Positions 59,278-64,000 of a stretch of 64,000 nt of DNA are shown here, piece by piece. The first letter of the stretch is position 1, and every line of letters begins with the position of its first letter. A program made the translations under genes and the position numbers. The stretch comes from Odobenus rosmarus divergens (Eukaryota > Chordata > Mammalia > Carnivora > Odobenidae). Location of the stretch: positions 1,786,073 to 1,850,072 of the forward strand of contig NW_004450662.1 in assembly GCF_000321225.1 (NCBI RefSeq), written 5' to 3'. The notes under the pieces were generated by a model. The model ran no database searches. It saw only the letters and a list, made by a program, of their open reading frames with translations, and had not been told where the DNA came from.

Positions 59278-59781
59278 AAAGCTGGTCCTGGGGCCAGCCC
59301 TGATTTAGCGGGGAGGGGACTGCGGGAGGGTGTCAATACTGCGGGGCTGTCTTTGGAGACTGGCTGCCCAGTAGGTAATAGCCTAACTCTTGACTGTTTG
59401 CTTACTATTTAGTTCACCTTGTCCCCAAGGGAATGCATTGTTTCATTACCAACTGGAGTTAATGCCCTGTGTTCTTCAATTTAAAGTCTTCCGAGGTTAA
59501 ACTAGCAAATTGTTGTAAAAAAGGAATACTAGTGTAGAGCAAGGAAAAATAACATCCTTCAAGTCACTCAACTACTGCATCATGTAATTGATTTTTCAAT
59601 ACGAGGTTGCTTCTGTAGGTTAGACGTTTCCGTGAATTACAAATTGAAATGTTACCTGTTTTCAGTTCTTGGGCTCAGATTGTCAGTATCCATGTGGGCA
59701 GTTAGATCACTGTGTAGAAAATGCACTGAAATAATGAATTTCCTCAAGTTCTCTCTTCTCTCTTTTTCCCATCCTCTGCAG

Positions 59782-60071
59782 TTCCTTTTGAAACAAATAC
59801 AAAAGCGGAAATGGTCACAGCTTCCAATCCCACTCAGAATGATAAAAGAGATGGTTCAGAAGCTGGATTATTGAGCTCCTTTCCAGTGAAGGAACACTCC
59901 AGCGCAGTGGACTCAGCACCGGAGAAAAATGCTAGTGCTGCCTCGGTCCCTGACGCCCCCATCATTCTGAGCCCTCCGCAGACCTACACAGCTGATACAT
60001 ACCACCTGGTCTGGAGGGCAGGGAAGGATGGTGGGCTGCCCATCAATGCCTATTTCGTGAAGTATCGAAAG
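59782..60071 (+). CDS. CDON: CDON exon 9: Ig-FN3 linker and start of FN3 domain 1
   Basis: Acceptor ATCCTCTGCAG at 59781; donor CGAAAG followed by GTAACA at 60072, a weak donor. 290 bases, entry phase 1, exit phase 0, residues 518-614. Residues 518-573 form a polar linker rich in Ser, Lys, Glu and Asn, the least constrained-looking part of the coding region. FN3-1 begins near [13 protein letters not shown] (572-584), with core Trp595 in [12 protein letters not shown] and the C strand AYFVKYRK. Asn567 in NAS is a potential N-glycosylation site; N533 is followed by Pro and is not. Confidence 0.97.
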
Positions 60072-61387
60072 GTAACATCTTCTCATTTCCCAGTTTTCTC
60101 TTTGCATGCCTTAACATTGTGTTGTGTAACACATGCTTATTATCTTTGACATTTATGGAACAGCAGGAAACGGAACAGGAGTGTTCTAGGACTGTGAGGT
60201 TTGGGAGAGCTATCCCAGCAGTCATGCTGGGTTTACCAGTCTTATAAAAGAAGTAAGAATAAAGTTTACATAATTTCGCCCAAAATAGGAATTCAAAGAG
60301 CCCAGTGACTTCCTGACATTTTTTATCAAACACTTTAACCACTTGGGTGTAAAGCACTAGAAACCACTTTTTAAAAAGTCATCTCTTCCCTTTCTGAGAT
60401 GGTAAAATACAGTTTATTTAGCAAATAAAGCAGTTTCTTATTAGAGACCCCGAACAAGTCCTCTGGCATAATCTCTGACGGTTATTTTTATTTCAAGTTG
60501 TCCTCCGTCATTGTATTGAAATCTAATGTTGTTTGGTGATTGATTCGGGTGAACCTTGATCCTCTCAGTTGATTTTTCAGTGTTTATCCTTCCAGAGGTT
60601 TGTATTAAAGCAAAATGAGAAAATCTGCTCTCTTTGTTTAATGATACTAGTAAATGAACCAAAGATGCCCTCATATTTAAAATACTTTTCTTTGTCCAAG
60701 CCATTTTGGTACCCATCACTGAATAGTAATATTTTTAATATCTGGAAAAACTAACATGGTGATATTTGAAAGTTTATTCACTGTTTCTAACCTGATGATT
60801 CCGGGTGAAGAAACTTTCACTGGGATTCTTAACCCACACAAAAACTTCCATGCGATACTGTTTCCTGGTTCCATTAACTAAGACACAGCAGATAGGATCT
60901 TTTTAAAATGTATTTCCCCTAATACATGTGGAAAGTGTCAAGACATGAAGAATGCTGAAAATAGATAATGGATAATTATAGAATTCATATGTGCATACAT
61001 ACTCTAATTTATTATATATTATCATTAATACAGATTATCATATACTTATTTTATGCTCCTCTTAGCCCAGTAAGAAAGGACTGTTGTTTTCTTTACTAGT
61101 AAAGGAAGCAAACTCTGGAAGATCAGATAACTTGCTTGAGGCCGTAAGTTAATGGTAAGTAGCAGAACTAGGAGTCTTTTTCTTCGTAAGAATTCCTAAG
61201 TTCTTGCTGCAGGTCTCCTTCTCATTTTTTAGCATGAAGAAATATTATGTCTTTTTGACTTCCAAGGGTATGTTTCATACCAAAATTCATCTGAAATTGA
61301 TTTTCTCAAATTTGAATGGAAGGTTTTTGTGCCCTGAATCTCCTTTTTTTTTTTTTTTTTTTTAATGGCTTATTTTCTCTTGAGTAG
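60072..61387 (+). other. CDON: CDON intron 9
   Basis: 1.3 kb, and the only phase-0 intron in the window. It carries a worn antisense MIR near 61055-61190 and a poly-T run at about 61346-61364, 20-odd bases before the acceptor CTCTTGAGTAG. Otherwise nothing specific. Confidence 0.9.
61055..61190 (-). repeat. MIR SINE relic, antisense
   Basis: The words GTAAAGGAAGCAAACTCTGG, GATAACTTGCTTGAGGCCGT and GTAGCAGAACTAGGAGTC follow antisense MIR order. Confidence 0.6.
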
Positions 61388-63380
<1,993 letters not shown>

Positions 63381-63509
63381 AGAAAACAACCTCGTCAAAA
63401 AACACGCAGGCTTCCTCTCCCCCCATGGGCATCCCTCGGCGCCCTGTTGTTTCAGAGGCTATGGACAACTTTGGAGTGGTCCTTACAGATTCCTCTAGGC
63501 ATAGTGGAG
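63381..63509 (+). CDS. CDON: CDON exon 11: linker between FN3 domains 1 and 2
   Basis: Acceptor AACTTTTCCAG at 63380, donor GGAG followed by GTAAAG at 63510. 129 bases, phase 1 at both ends, residues 673-715 plus one base. It encodes a Ser/Thr/Pro-rich linker ([20 protein letters not shown]), then [14 protein letters not shown], which by comparison with CDON leads into FN3-2 on the next exon, outside the window. No cysteine and no transmembrane segment. Confidence 0.96.
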
Positions 63510-63854
63510 GTAAAGTGGAGAATCTTCATTTTATTGATTTTGTTTGTTTACCAGTGTAACTGACATGTTTCAAATTACTGGAGTGATGGAGTGAGAGAGG
63601 GTATTTGATTGTCATTCAGATTACAGCCTACCATATAGCTCTTCCAGGTCCTATTTCAACCATTTTTTAATGCCCTGTACTCAGATCTTGGTAACTCAGT
63701 GTCATGATTGGTATTTAAGGTAGTAAACACAGATTCAAAATGTTCTGGTACTAAGGTTTTATAACTCATAAAAAGCATTTTTCTGTTTTTCTCTCTGGCA
63801 AAGAAACCAGATTTATACTTTAACCTTTTTTTTTTTTTTTTTTTTTTTTTGGTT

Positions 63855-63905
63855 ACCCTAGCGCGGTAGTTTTCAACTAGGGAGATTCTCCCCACCACAA
63901 GGGAT
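63855..63905 (+). repeat. MER5-like (hAT-Charlie) fragment, probable
   Basis: GTAGTTTTCAACTAGGGAGA followed by TTCTCCCCACCACAAGGGAT resembles the end of MER5-type DNA transposons, cut off after about 50 bases. Confidence 0.45.
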
Positions 63906-63985
63906 GTTTTTATCATGAAAAGATACTGTATTTGTTAAATGCTTCTTCTACATCTATTGAGATGATCATATTTTTATCTTTAACT
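63905..63985 (-). mobile_element. L1 ORF2 fragment, antisense
   Basis: TTTTATCATGAAAAGATACT, then AATGCTTCTTCTACATCTAT and TGAGATGATCATATTTTTAT are the reverse complement of a familiar L1 ORF2 segment. It may extend past the window. Confidence 0.7.
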
Positions 63986-64000
63986 TTTTTTTTTTTTTTA

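Larger units (their letters stand above)
54303..59781 (+). other. CDON: CDON intron 8
   Basis: 5.5 kb, phase 1. It holds a sense/antisense MIR pair (55465-55745), SINEs at 56835, 58509 and 59073, a MIR at 58025-58165, a TG/TA tract near 55915-55965 and several poly-T runs. In 54310-55460, 55760-56820, 57060-58020 and 59300-59780 I see nothing specific; the ORFs there (longest about 117 codons) show no family features. The acceptor is ATCCTCTGCAG. Confidence 0.9.
63510..64000 (+). other. CDON: CDON intron 11, partial
   Basis: Phase 1 intron running off the window. It holds a 25-T run at 63826-63850, a MER5-like fragment and an antisense L1 fragment. It ends in another poly-T run. Confidence 0.85.

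Overview
The window is a piece of a mammalian nuclear genome, almost certainly from a caniform carnivore. About 27 tRNA-Lys-derived carnivore SINEs (head GGCGCCTGGGTGGCTCAG, B-box-like core, (CT)n, AATAAATAAA, poly-A) lie on both strands. None has the dog-specific head (GGGATCCCTGGGTGGCGCAG) or the cat-type body, so an arctoid (bear, pinniped or mustelid) is my inference. Old MIR, L2 and L1M fragments and L1 3' ends typical of carnivores fill the rest.

The only protein-coding gene I can support is CDON (CDO), on the + strand. CDON is a type I membrane receptor with five Ig and three fibronectin III (FN3) domains; it is a Hedgehog co-receptor and a promyogenic receptor. Ten coding exons, 40374 to 63509, splice with canonical GT-AG sites into one continuous frame of 715 codons plus one base. 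They give the signal peptide, Ig1 to Ig5, a linker, FN3-1 and the inter-FN3 linker. FN3-2, FN3-3, the membrane segment and the cytoplasmic tail lie beyond the right edge.

Layout. 1-10095: a CpG-island promoter plus about 4.3 kb of intron 1, present twice. Positions 36-5040 recur at 5091-10095 with a constant offset of 5055, either side of a 50-N gap; this is most simply a false duplication in the assembly. 5666-40324: intron 1, repeat-rich and without a convincing gene. 40325-40452: exon 2, with the start codon and signal peptide. 42161-54302: exons 3-8, five Ig domains built from symmetric phase-1 exons. 59782-61562: exons 9-10, linker plus FN3-1. 63381-63509: exon 11, linker.

The most interesting signal outside the gene model is a decayed copy of the Ig4 exon (exon 7) inside intron 6, about 46125-46356. 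One block matches exon 7 at 29 of 31 bases and another at 34 of 45; the aligned frame has a stop. Other points: a tiny retrocopy that looks like the polyadenylated 3' end of a class I ERV transcript (22384-22474), an L1 insertion 19 bases past the exon 2 donor, a probable tail-only retroinsertion (10230-10252), and two SINEs 1.5 kb apart that share an unusual tail. All comparisons were made by eye; no alignment or database search was run.
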